64,000 bases of DNA from Ascoidea asiatica (lineage: Eukaryota; Ascomycota; Saccharomycetes; Ascoideales; Ascoideaceae). The DNA is taken from assembly GCA_001600695.1 (NCBI GenBank), contig BCKQ01000004.1, positions 124,001 through 188,000 of the forward strand, read 5' to 3'. A program made the position numbers and the translations under genes. Shown one piece after another: positions 1 through 10,973 of this stretch. Position 1 is the stretch's first letter. Each line of letters begins with the position of its first letter. The notes beneath the pieces are model-generated. The model had not been told where the DNA came from and made no database searches. It saw nothing but the letters and a program-made list of their open reading frames with translations.

Positions 1-277
1 TATTTAAAACCAAAATATAACACGACGGGTAACCTTTTACGCCTTCGAATTTGAAAAATTATGGCGGTTTTATTTCTTAAAAGAAAAATAACAAATGCGT
101 AAATGATAGAAAGCGTAATAATTAAAATCAATTAATTAATTATCAATTAATTATCAATTCAATTTAATTTAATTCAATTGACATTCATTACAATTTATAT
201 ACATACTACGGTTATAGCTTTTCAACAAATCTGTTCTATTGCAAATAATTTTCTATTAAATTATTACATATATATCC
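1..277 (+). promoter_or_regulatory. RPB2 upstream region
   Basis: AT-rich leader before the first RPB2 exon. A CGGGTAA core at 26-32 matches the reverse complement of the Reb1/general regulatory factor site TTACCCG. A tract of AATTAATT and CAATTTAATT repeats lies at about 124-180. The assignment as promoter rests on position; the Reb1-type site is a sequence match only. Confidence 0.45.
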
Positions 278-3200
278 ATGGATGAAAGTAAGTTAAGTTG
301 AATATTTTACGTTTTGATTTTTTTGTTATTGTTTATCTTAGTCTAATGCTTCTTTTTTTGTTTATTTTTAAATAAAAACTATAATTCTGAAGTTTATATT
401 CTAACCAAATTTTTTCTTTGCTTAAGTTTATGATGAGTTTGGAGGAGATGATCCTTATGGAGTCGAAGAAGAGCAAATAACTTCGGAAGATTGTTGGACT
501 GTAATATCTTCTTTTTTTTCTAAGAAAGGTTTAGTATCTCAGCAAATTGAATCATTCAATGATTTCGTTGAGACATCTATTCAAGAGATTGTCTTAGAAG
601 ATTCGACGTTAATTTTGGATCAACCAGCTCAACATGTTTCTCCGGATGATAATAAAAATAGAAGATATGAAATAACTTTTGGTAGAATTAAAATTTCTTT
701 ACCTAGAATAACTGAAAGTGATGGTGTAGACCATAGTATGTATCCCCAGGAAGCAAGATTGAGAAATTTAACTTATTCATGTCCTTTATACGTTGATATA
801 TCCAAAAGAGTTTTAGAGTCTATAGATGATGATAGTATTCCAGCTTCAAGAGTTGAATGGGAAGAAGTTCTTGATCCTGAAGCTGATGATGAAAAAGGTC
901 CTAAATTGGGTCCGAAACAAAGTTTCATAGGTCAAGTTCCTATGATGTTAAGAGCAAGATTTTGTATTTTGAGAGATCTTTCTCCAAAAGATTTATATGA
1001 ATTAAAAGAGTGTCCTTATGATATGGGTGGTTATTTTATTATCAATGGGTCTGAAAAAGTTTTAATTGCACAAGAAAGATCAGCTGCCAATATTGTTCAA
1101 GTGTTCAAAAAATCAGCACCTTCTCCTATATCTCATATTGCTGAAATCAGATCTGCTTTAGAGCAAGGGTCTAGATTAATCAGTAACTTAGAGATAAAAC
1201 TTCTGAGATCAGGCGATAAACTGACCGGCGTTGGTAGAACTATAAAAGCAGTTTTACCCTATATTAAAGAAGATATTCCGGTAGCTGTTGTCTTCAGAGC
1301 TTTAGGCATTGTTCCAGATGGTGATATTATTGAGCATATCTGTTACGATGAAAATGATTGGCAAATGCTTGAAATGTTGAAGCCTTGTATTGATGAAGCA
1401 TTTGTTATTCAGGATAGGGAGGTTGCTTTGGATTTCATAGGTAGAAGAGGTAGCTCTTTAGGTGCAAAGAGAGATAAACGTATTCATTATGCTAAAGAAA
1501 TTCTTCAGAGAGAGTTGTTACCTCATATCACTCAAGAAGAAGGTTATGAATCTAGAAAAGCATTCTTTCTTGGCTATATGATACATAGATTACTATTATG
1601 TGCTTTGGAAAGAAAAGAACCTGATGATAGAGATCATTTCGGTAAAAAAAGATTAGATTTGGCTGGTCCATTATTAGCAAAATTATTCAGGATTTTATTT
1701 CGAAATCTTACAAAAGATATATTTCGATTTTTGCAAAAATGTATCGAAACTAACAAACCATTTAAATTAACAATTGCTATTAAACCAACAATCATAACCG
1801 ATGGATTGAAATACTCTCTAGCTACTGGAAATTGGGGAGAACAAAAGAAGGCTATGACATCTAAAGCAGGGGTTTCTCAAGTCCTAAATAGATATACTTA
1901 TTCATCAACACTTTCTCATTTAAGAAGAACTAATACTCCTATAGGAAGAGATGGAAAAATTGCTAAACCAAGACAACTTCATAACACTCATTGGGGTCTT
2001 GTATGTCCAGCCGAAACGCCTGAAGGTCAAGCCTGTGGACTAGTTAAAAATCTTTCCCTAATGTCTGTGATTTCTGTTGGTGGTCCTTCTGCTCAAATTA
2101 TTGACTATTTAGAAGAATTTGGTATTGAAGAATTAGAAGGCTTTAATCCAAGGGAACACAAAAATGCCTCTAAGATTTTTGTAAACGGGGTATGGGTTGG
2201 TGTTTCTCAGAACCCTTCTGAAATTGTAAATCAAATGAGACTCTTAAGAAGAAATGGTGATATATCACCTGAAGTATCTATTATCAGAGATATTAGAGAA
2301 AAAGAGTTCAAAATATTGACAGATGCAGGTCGTGTTTGTAGACCTTTATTTATAGTTGAGAATGATCCAGAGAGCAGCGATTTTGGAAAACTTAAATTGA
2401 AAAAGGAACACACAGATCAATTAAGAAAAACTGACCGTGATGAACTAGAAGATACAGAGGCACCTTATACCTGGTATAGTTTACTTGAAGATGGTATTGT
2501 TGAATATGTAGATGCAGAAGAAGAAGAAACCATTATGATAGCTATGACACCTGAAGATTTAGAACAAACAAGAATAGGGGCTGATATTAATACAGAGTCT
2601 GTAGATGCTGCAAAAAGAATTAAGAATCAAAATAATTTTCATATTCATACTTGGACTCATTGTGAAATTCATCCTGCTATGATTCTTGGTGTAGCCGCAA
2701 GCATTATTCCATTTCCGGATCATAACCAATCCCCTCGTAATACATATCAATCTGCTATGGGTAAACAAGCTATGGGGGTATTTTTAACCAATTATAATGT
2801 AAGAATGGATACGATGGCTAATATATTGTATTATCCTCAGAAACCTTTAGCAACAACACGTTCTATGGAATATCTAAAATTCAGAGAATTACCTGCTGGA
2901 CAGAATGCAATTGTTGCAATTGCATGTTATTCTGGTTATAACCAAGAAGATTCGATGATTATGAATCAAACTTCAATTGATAGAGGGTTATTTAGATCAT
3001 TATTTTTTAGATCATATATGGACCAGGAAAGAAGAAAAGGTATGTCACTTGTTGAAGAATTCGAAAAACCATTAAGAAGTAATACTCTTAGATTAAAACA
3101 TGGAACATATGAAAAAATTGATGAAGATGGTCTTGTTGCCCCCGGTGTCAGAGTTTCAGGAGATGATATTATTATTGGTAAGACTACTCCTATTTCACAG

Positions 3201-4124
3201 GACAATGAAGAATTAGGTCAGAGGACTCAGTATCATACTAAAAGAGATGCTTCAATGCCATTAAGAAGTACAGAAAACGGTATAGTTGATCAAGTCGTTG
3301 TTACAACTAATCAAGAAGGTTTAAGATTTGTTAAAGTTAGAATGAGAACTACTAAGGTTCCACAAATTGGAGATAAATTTGCATCTCGTCATGGGCAAAA
3401 AGGAACTATAGGTATAACATATAGACATGAAGATATGCCATTCACTGCGGAAGGAATAATTCCGGATTTAATTATTAATCCACATGCTATTCCTTCTCGT
3501 ATGACAGTTGCTCATTTAATTGAATGTCTTTTGTCTAAAGTTTGTGCATTGTCAGGAACCGAGGGAGATGCTACACCTTTCAATGATGATATTACTGTTG
3601 ATGCTATATCAGAATTATTAAGATCCTTTAATTATCATTCTAGGGGATTTGAAGTATTATATCATGGACATACAGGAAAGAAATTAATGGCTCAAGTATT
3701 TTTCGGCCCAACATATTATCAAAGATTAAGGCATATGGTGGATGATAAAATCCACGCTAGAGCAAGAGGACCATTGCAAATTTTAACAAGACAACCTGTT
3801 GAAGGTCGTTCAAGAGATGGTGGATTAAGATTTGGGGAGATGGAGAGAGATTGTATGATAGCTCATGGAACAGCTGCATTTTTGAAAGAAAGATTGATGG
3901 AAGCTTCGGACGCTTTCAGGGTTCATGTTTGTGGAATATGTGGTCTTATGACAGTTATTGCGAATTTAAAGAAAAATCAATTTGAGTGTAGAAGTTGTAA
4001 AAATAAAACAAACATTTATCAAATTCATATTCCATATGCAGCTAAATTACTTTTTCAAGAATTAATGGCTATGAATATTGCTCCAAGACTTTATACTGAG
4101 CGTACTAAGGAAGGTGTTCGTTAG
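278..4124 (+). CDS. RPB2: RNA polymerase II second-largest subunit Rpb2 (two exons: 278-287, 427-4124)
   Basis: Second-largest subunit of nuclear RNA polymerase II, forming half of the active-centre cleft. The joined exons give 1235 residues, close to the 1224 of S. cerevisiae. Exon 1 is only ATGGATGAAA; splicing from 288 to 426 restores the N-terminus [15 protein letters not shown], which matches the acidic DEDPYG start of the yeast protein. Visible family blocks are [12 protein letters not shown], the metal-site block [12 protein letters not shown] near residue 840, the hybrid-binding block [13 protein letters not shown], and a C-terminal zinc clamp with two CxxC pairs (CGIC and CRSC). Without the intron model the protein would begin inside the protrusion domain, so the spliced form is preferred. 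Codons are AT-rich, with very few CTG. Confidence 0.97.
288..426 (+). other. Intron of RPB2
   Basis: The donor GTAAGT is at 288-293, a branch-like TTCTAAC at 399-405, and the acceptor is the AAG ending at 426 after a T-rich stretch. It is 139 bp and interrupts codon 4 after its first base. If retained, translation stops within a few codons (TGA at 299-301). Joining across it recovers conserved Rpb2 N-terminal residues in frame. Confidence 0.9.
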
Positions 4125-5663
4125 TGATATACAAGGTAAAGCGTAGGGTTATGACTTTTAGAGGAACATTATGTACCAATATAGGCAAAAAGTTATTTTT
4201 GCTCTTTTTTTTAATTTTCAAAAATATATGATCGAATAATATGGGAAACTAATTCCAACATATTGAAAAAAAATGTTTCCAAATAATTTTCATCAATAGT
4301 CTCTCTTACATTTGCTATTCATTCGTGATCAACTTCTTGATAATGATTAGCTTTTTACTAAAATACTATTTGTACTACAGTACTTTATTTCGTAATTTTG
4401 TTAGGTATGCTGTTTGACTAATTTCTAAAGGTACCTAAATTCTTTTCTAATAATCATTTCTCATTTCTCATTTATCTAAGGTTTCATAATATTTCTACTG
4501 TATCGGTACGGTAATTATTGAAAAAGTGATAACGCAACACGGAGCATTGTGCACGCAGGCAAATTTGTGGGTACCGGTAAGCTGCCGGTGAGTAACAGCT
4601 GTACAAAGTGAAGATTATGGACTGCGAAAAAAGTGGTGCGTACTAAAACAAGTACAGTACGGCAGTGTTTGAGGATCTAAAAGTACCGGTAAGTAGTGTG
4701 TTTCTTACTTTTCAAAGCTTCAGCTAGAATTCTCAATAGCTTCTTAATAGCTTTTCAACGTGTAACGTTTCAAGAAAGCATTTCGTGGGAATTTACTTGT
4801 TATAATCAGTAAATTCCATATATGGGAACTGTAAAAAGGTATGGCACTGTACTCGGTATCCTCTTACTTCTGATGGATAATGAGATTTCATTATGATCAG
4901 TGAAATATCAATTAATTTTCTTCAATTGTACCCATTGAGTGTTCTAATGACATTAATACAGTACTATTTCATTTTATTTCAGAATATTGATAATATTTGT
5001 CATTCAATAAATACAGTAATCTGAAATAGATTTATAATTTTTGAAAAAATTGAAAGGAAGCTATAAAAGTATATCACTTCTCACACCATTTATCATATCT
5101 TATTTCCTTGCTCATTTTGCAAAAGTTCTTAATTGCTTATTTCTTTATCAGTTACTCAATTCATCCTTTTTCTTTTATTGTTTTAATCTTTAGCAATTTT
5201 AGCTTTGAAAACTCTTTCAATTTAGCTGCTGTTATTTTGGGCAAAGATTTATGAAATATCTGCTTCGTTGAAACTCAAACAATTTTTCAATCAATATCCT
5301 TCAATACAACATAATCAAAATCAAGATAAATTAGTTGAAGTAATTCATTGTATATTTCATATTATTTAATCTCAATTTATATCAGATTTATATATATATA
5401 ATTAGATATCAGACTTCGCCAATTTTACTATATTTTGATTTTTTTCGCCTTAACTTTCAATCTCTAACATAAGTTCATTCAATCATATCAGTCTCTTTTT
5501 ACTTAACTGTTCATTTATTTCAAGAAACAACTGGCTTTTCAAATCATTACTATCATTAGTATTAGTATTAGTATTAGTATTAGTATTATTATTATTATTA
5601 TTATTATTATTTTAATATAACTAATTATATACCCTCAAGTACTTCAATTCTCAGTTTCCAGCA
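4125..5663 (+). promoter_or_regulatory. 1.5-kb intergenic region with a GC-richer patch
   Basis: No gene seen. A GC-richer patch lies at about 4500-4700 inside AT-rich DNA. It contains an 11-mer GTACCGGTAAG twice (4571-4581 and 4683-4693), each built on the palindrome TACCGGTA, plus CGGTAA at 4509-4514. Several TACAGTAC-like words occur nearby. The rest is T-rich leader and a microsatellite before the next gene at 5664. Confidence 0.4.
5555..5611 (+). repeat. (ATTAGT)n-(ATT)n microsatellite
   Basis: Five tandem ATTAGT units run into nine ATT units, ending about 50 bp before the start codon at 5664. It probably lies in the 5' leader or core promoter of that gene. Confidence 0.95.
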
Positions 5664-8600
5664 ATGCCAAGTGAATCCGGTTTCAAAGGTTTTTGGGCAA
5701 GAATTTTCGGTGGTGGTTCTTCAACAACTCCATCTTCAAATACTAAATCAACACCTAAACGTTCAACAACAGCAACAGGTCGTAAAGTAAGAAGAAGAAA
5801 AATTTCAAGATATAATACTATTGGAAATTCTTCTGGATCACAAAAATCAGGTATAACAAAGAAAAAAAGATCAGTGTCTGCAAAAACTAGTTTATTAAAG
5901 GTAAATCGTTCTAAAACATTAAATTTCATTCAGGAAAATAGAAGTAATTCTTCCTTACCGGATCAAACTACAAAAAATGACTCTATTGATGATCATATGA
6001 ATTTAAATAAACCTGTTCCACCACTTCCAAGTAAAATGTTACGTTCGAAATCTAATCCTTTGTTACTAGCAGACGTTGATGATTCAACTTTTATTAGATC
6101 AAGTTTTGATGAGACAAATCAATCTACTGATAATTTGTTAGCCGAAACATCTATTTTAGACCCTAGTAAAAGCTTAAAAAAAGATATATCAAATCATCGT
6201 TCCTCTTTTTTAGATGATATACTTAAATCTGCAGATCTTGCGATTGAGGACAATCCAGTGAAGAAAGTAGTTCCTTTGAAAGATGGAATCGATGCTAAAA
6301 CTGGGAATGAAAATGATAAAGAAGAAATTTCAAATGAGAAATCAAGCAAAATTAGCGTAGAAAGCAAAAAGAATATAAAAGCAAAAGGAGATGAAAAAAA
6401 TGCGTCAGAAAATTTAGACATAAAACTGACGGATCCAGATGATGGAATTCTTTCACTAGAAGAAATGATAAATGGTGCTTTATCTTTTGTAGAGAACGAG
6501 AAGACAAGGCTTGAAGGAAAAATATATGGTTCTCAGACACCCTTCAAAATACAAACCACAAACAATGGAAAATCAGTAATGGCTCTCAATCCTCTTAATC
6601 CCTTTCAAGAAATCAGCAAAAAAATATCGATTCAAAAAATGAATGAAAGCACTAAAGAAATTATAAAAGTTGAAAAGGAGTCTGGAGATTACATAAGCAC
6701 AGCCGACTCCCTTCTACAGCCGACTGTTGAACTGAAACAGGATATTACCGTAAACAAAACCAGCGCCCCTAAAGATGAACTTGTTTATATTGAGCCTGCT
6801 GAAGTATCAGAAAAGGTAGCTATTCCTGTTTCAACTATTAATCAAAATTTATCACCTGTGTTTGAGGTAACTGATTTAAAAAGCAAAGATAATAATGAAA
6901 ATACAAATATATCAAAAGATCAAAGAGAGGATCAAACAGAAAATAAAACGCAAAATCAAATAGAAGACTCCGACCAAAGTACAATAGAAGACACTATCAT
7001 AAATTCAACAACATTAGATTTATCAATAAATTTATCAATAGTTACATCGAAAGATTCATCTGACAATTCGAGAAAAGGTTTAGCACAAGAGTTGAAAGAG
7101 GATTCTAAAGAAGAATTAACAGAAAAATTAAAAGAAAATAAAAGAAATTCAATAAATTTACATATTAGCCCTTTAAAATCTCATTCTTTACCAACTCCAG
7201 ATACCACTATAGATACTTCAATTCCCGAAGATATTTCATCGAATAAGACTTCTGGAAATATAAAAATCATAGCCGATACATCCTCAAGTCCCTTACACAC
7301 TGATCATATATTGGAAATGCGGGAAGTTACTAATACTAATGAGTTAACAGAAAGAGTCCTATCAAAGGATTCTGAGGTAATTCCCGCTTTAAATGAGAAG
7401 AGTACTATAAATTCCAATAATATTTACAATAATGAAATTAACTTAGCTGTAAAAGAAGAAATCAGTAATGGCATAAAAGAAGCTAAACCTGAAGATGAAA
7501 TACAAAACAATAAATCAATCATTACCGGCATAGAAGTCCAACTTAATAAAAAAAATGAGATTAATATTAATTCTGTTGATACTTTAAGTGAACAGAATTC
7601 AATCAAAAACACTTCCATAGAGAAAGTTATTACGAAAACACTGACCAATGGAAATACAAATGTAAATGCCGATAATATAGCAACAGATTTAGGAAATGAA
7701 AAAGAAAATAATGACATAGGTAAAAATGAGGAAAGTAATGTACAGCAGAATTTATCTTTAGAGGACACCAACTTGGAAACGTGTGTAAAAACCAATGGGC
7801 ACGAAGAAAAAAGTATAGATGAAAATAATTTAGATTCTTTATTGGAAAATTTGTCGTTAAGTTCTAGTGAAATCCAGGAACTTGAAGCCCTAATTGATGG
7901 GGTAGAAATTCAACACACAACTAAAGAAGATCCGGTATTGGCTCAAATCACTACTGATTCTGTTAAAGAAGACAAAGAAATTGCTATGGAAGTCAATAAA
8001 AACAGAATTAAAGGTAAGAAAAGAGATTCAATTGATGACTTGTTAAATGAAAATCTCAGTCCTGAAGAGATTGCTGAACTAGTAGCTTTGCTTGATAATG
8101 ATATCAAAAATGAAAAAAAGAAACCTATTATAGAATTTATATCTACTGATTTGGAAAAAAATAACATTGAATCCGACGTTAAATCATTCGAGCCTGAAGT
8201 TAAAAGGAAAACATCTATAGATGATTTATTAGGAGAAGATCTTACTCCTGAAGAAATTGCTGAGCTTGAAGCTTTAATAAATGAGGATAAACTTACAACA
8301 GATGCTATGAAACAAGTGAAAAAGACTACAAGTTCAAAGATATCCTCGACCGAAAAAAGAAGCTTGCCTAGCGCAGAAGTTTCCCTAGATAGTGTTGCTA
8401 ATGAATCCATATTTATTTATACCTCTTTAGCTGGTGGAGGATTTTTAATGATTCCAAGAACTAATAGACTTGCAACAATTTTAGAAGCAAATAAAATCAA
8501 ATTTTCCTATAAAGATCTAGGAACAGATCCAGATGCTAAAAAAATTTGGAAGCGATACAGTAAGGGTAGAACTTTGCCTGGCATAGTTAAAAACAAAGAC

Positions 8601-8675
8601 GATATCATAGGAAATTGGGAAGAAATTGAAGAGTTCAATGAAGACTATTCTCTTCGCCAAAAGTTATGCAATTAA
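5664..8675 (+). CDS. Large disordered protein with C-terminal glutaredoxin-like (SH3BGR-like) domain
   Basis: The product has 1003 residues; I cannot assign a named orthologue. The N-terminal 60 residues are basic, Ser/Thr-rich and start GFKGFWARIFGGG. A long acidic, Asn/Ser/Lys-rich and probably disordered region follows. A motif recurs at about 720-745 (SLLENLSLSSSEIQELEALI), 788-812 (SIDDLLNENLSPEEIAELVA) and 850-874 (SIDDLLGEDLTPEEIAELEA), with a weaker fourth copy near 256-277. The last 90 residues (from about 914) read as a thioredoxin fold, with IFIYTS at the first strand and a LPGIV segment at the cis-proline position. The CxxC active site is absent (SLAGG instead), so it is more likely a binding module of the SH3BGR/glutaredoxin-like kind than a redox enzyme. 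The start follows CAGCA and gives a normal yeast context. Confidence 0.75.
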   Translation: MPSESGFKGFWARIFGGGSSTTPSSNTKSTPKRSTTATGRKVRRRKISRYNTIGNSSGSQKSGITKKKRSVSAKTSLLKVNRSKTLNFIQENRSNSSLPDQTTKNDSIDDHMNLNKPVPPLPSKMLRSKSNPLLLADVDDSTFIRSSFDETNQSTDNLLAETSILDPSKSLKKDISNHRSSFLDDILKSADLAIEDNPVKKVVPLKDGIDAKTGNENDKEEISNEKSSKISVESKKNIKAKGDEKNASENLDIKLTDPDDGILSLEEMINGALSFVENEKTRLEGKIYGSQTPFKIQTTNNGKSVMALNPLNPFQEISKKISIQKMNESTKEIIKVEKESGDYISTADSLLQPTVELKQDITVNKTSAPKDELVYIEPAEVSEKVAIPVSTINQNLSPVFEVTDLKSKDNNENTNISKDQREDQTENKTQNQIEDSDQSTIEDTIINSTTLDLSINLSIVTSKDSSDNSRKGLAQELKEDSKEELTEKLKENKRNSINLHISPLKSHSLPTPDTTIDTSIPEDISSNKTSGNIKIIADTSSSPLHTDHILEMREVTNTNELTERVLSKDSEVIPALNEKSTINSNNIYNNEINLAVKEEISNGIKEAKPEDEIQNNKSIITGIEVQLNKKNEININSVDTLSEQNSIKNTSIEKVITKTLTNGNTNVNADNIATDLGNEKENNDIGKNEESNVQQNLSLEDTNLETCVKTNGHEEKSIDENNLDSLLENLSLSSSEIQELEALIDGVEIQHTTKEDPVLAQITTDSVKEDKEIAMEVNKNRIKGKKRDSIDDLLNENLSPEEIAELVALLDNDIKNEKKKPIIEFISTDLEKNNIESDVKSFEPEVKRKTSIDDLLGEDLTPEEIAELEALINEDKLTTDAMKQVKKTTSSKISSTEKRSLPSAEVSLDSVANESIFIYTSLAGGGFLMIPRTNRLATILEANKIKFSYKDLGTDPDAKKIWKRYSKGRTLPGIVKNKDDIIGNWEEIEEFNEDYSLRQKLCN

Positions 8676-8880
8676 CTAATTATGACTATACATATATATG
8701 GATAAATTATATACAAAATTTTATTGTAAATTGTTTTAGTATTAAATTTCATTCAGAAAAATCTTACTGAAATTCATATCACAATCAAAGAGAAGCAGTT
8801 TTTTTAAATAAATTTGTAATACGAAATTTAATTCGAAGTATATATACTAGTGGAGAATAGATCTTGAATAAAAAAGAAAA

Positions 8881-10518
8881 TTAAAAAGTAGAACCTCCTA
8901 AAAGAGAAGCAGCATTTTTGGCATCTATTGTATTTTCTTCTTCGGGAATAATTGAAGATTTGTGATTATTTTTTGCAATTTGAACATTTGAATAAGAATC
9001 AAGATCATCATCTAAAACATTTTGGCCAGGAGCAACGGCTCGAGTTTTTCTATCGCCACTCCAACTATCCCCCTCGGGACCTTGACTTTGAGCTGAAGCT
9101 TGTTGATTTTTAGGAAATGACTCTCTTCCCAATCTACTCAAACCTCCATTTTCATCAACATTTCGAACATCAACTCTGATTTTTTCGAAAACAGCTAAAG
9201 TTCTTCGTTCACTTTCAATAATTCTTCTAGTGTATTCGCTAATATACTTTTTAAGTGATGTATCAAAGTGAACCATATATTCCTTTTTTTCAATAAGCAT
9301 ATTTTCTGAAACTCTTTTCACTTTCAAAGTTAAATCTTTCTCAAATTGAGTGGCCTCTGTTAATTGTTGAATAGCTTCATCAACCTTTATGGGATTAATT
9401 TCTGATCGTGCCCTAATTTTTGCAGCTTGACTGTGCCTGCTTTTGGTATTAGCCTGAGCTTTTTCCAAATCCCTCATCAATAAATGTCTATTAGTTAATG
9501 CTTCCTTGATAACATATGAATCATTAACAATCATATTGAGACCATCACCTAAAGATGACATTTCAGTTGTAGATTTTATTGATTCAATATCACCCTTAAT
9601 TATAATCGTTTTGCCAAATTTTTGCCACATATTAGCCATACCTGGATGAGATATTTCTAAAGAAGATAACCTGGAAATTTTTGTACCCATTTCATTTTCA
9701 TATAAACCTAATGTCTTTCTTGTTTTGGAAAGTTTATCTAGTTTAGAATGTAAGGTTTGACAATCCAAATATATTTGTTTTATTAAAGGTCTGAATTCTG
9801 CCAATTCCGTTATTTCATCATAAGGGGGTTGTAATTGTTTTAATGTCTTACGTTTTAGTCCAGTTGCAGGAGGTTTTCCTTTGTTTACAGGGGAATAACC
9901 AAAATCAGATTCTATGAAAAATACAAACTCTTCATTTCTTATTAAAATTGGGTTAGAAGTAATTCTATCAAACCATTCCTGCAAATTAGATCTCACCTTT
10001 AGATCATTTTCTTCAGAACCAATTCCTGCGCTAGATGTGGATGGTGGGACGGCAGGGACGAAACATTCTGGATTTGCTCCATTGAGATACGTGAAAAATT
10101 TAACCAATTCATGATATGTTCTTCTTATATCTTTGAATGTTGTTCCTCTAAAATTAGGTAAATTGGTATAAGCATTGAATTTTATAATTGGATCTTTTTT
10201 GGCAATTCTTTCCAATGCAGTTACTTTGATTTTGATTTTATACTTTTGTGATCGTCTTTCAGGTAATAAATTTAATGAAGGTTTGGAAGATTTAGCAATT
10301 GGCTCTTCAAAAGATATATTTTGTGGAGTATTTGTTTTCTCATGAGTTTTTTTAGAAATTGTTTCTTCATTTTCTGGAGATTGATCTTTTTTCAAAACCT
10401 CGGCAGCTTCAATGATTGCAGGATTAGATATTGATGTATTAGGTATTAATGGATTTTCTGGTTCAGCAAAAGGATTGTTATCAAAGTCATCCGGATCATA
10501 TGGAATTGAAGATGACAT
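8881..10518 (-). CDS. VPS17: Retromer sorting nexin Vps17
   Basis: PX-BAR sorting nexin that pairs with Vps5 in the membrane-bending half of retromer, which recycles cargo from endosome to Golgi. The 545 residues compare with 551 in S. cerevisiae, and the N-terminus IPYDPDDFDNNPFAEPENP closely follows the yeast Vps17 start (PYDPYDDLDNNPFAEP). A PX domain spans about residues 92-212, containing LPNFRGTTFKDIRRTYHEL and CFVPAVPPS. A helical BAR region spans about 230-450 with heptad-like charge patterning. The tail is polar and probably disordered. It is convergent with the glutaredoxin-like gene (205 bp) and tandem to EF2. Confidence 0.93.
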   Translation of the reverse strand: MSSSIPYDPDDFDNNPFAEPENPLIPNTSISNPAIIEAAEVLKKDQSPENEETISKKTHEKTNTPQNISFEEPIAKSSKPSLNLLPERRSQKYKIKIKVTALERIAKKDPIIKFNAYTNLPNFRGTTFKDIRRTYHELVKFFTYLNGANPECFVPAVPPSTSSAGIGSEENDLKVRSNLQEWFDRITSNPILIRNEEFVFFIESDFGYSPVNKGKPPATGLKRKTLKQLQPPYDEITELAEFRPLIKQIYLDCQTLHSKLDKLSKTRKTLGLYENEMGTKISRLSSLEISHPGMANMWQKFGKTIIIKGDIESIKSTTEMSSLGDGLNMIVNDSYVIKEALTNRHLLMRDLEKAQANTKSRHSQAAKIRARSEINPIKVDEAIQQLTEATQFEKDLTLKVKRVSENMLIEKKEYMVHFDTSLKKYISEYTRRIIESERRTLAVFEKIRVDVRNVDENGGLSRLGRESFPKNQQASAQSQGPEGDSWSGDRKTRAVAPGQNVLDDDLDSYSNVQIAKNNHKSSIIPEEENTIDAKNAASLLGGSTF

Positions 10519-10973
10519 TGTGAAATTTAATCTTAATCCAGAGAATTGTCTTGAATAGAAATAATAATAGTTTTAGCACTTTAGCAGATTTAATATATTT
10601 GTAATTATGATTCGAGAACAAGAGGTAAATTTAAAATCAATAACAATCTCAATATCAGTAATTTAATAAATTAATACGTTATGTTCTTCACCGGTTGTAT
10701 AGTAAAATTCTAAGTAGCTTAAAGGATCTTTTTAGATTACATTACTGAGAACAGAGTCTGAAACACGTGATTCGCAATATACCTTTTTCACTTCCTATTC
10801 GGACCTATTCAAAAGCAATTACAATAACGTTATTAAAATGAAAAATTCAAAAGAAAGCAGGATTTCTTTTAATATAATTCAAAAGGTACCAATAAAAACA
10901 TTAAGTGTATTACTTTAAAAGACTAAATAAATGTGAACAAAAATAACTTTGAGACGCAATAACTATATATGCT
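10519..10973 (-). promoter_or_regulatory. VPS17 upstream / EF2 downstream region
   Basis: 455 bp between two minus-strand genes. A CACGTGAT Cbf1-type E-box lies at 10764-10771, about 245 bp upstream of the VPS17 start. The segment nearest 10974 is the EF2 3' region. Nothing else is recognisable. Confidence 0.4.
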
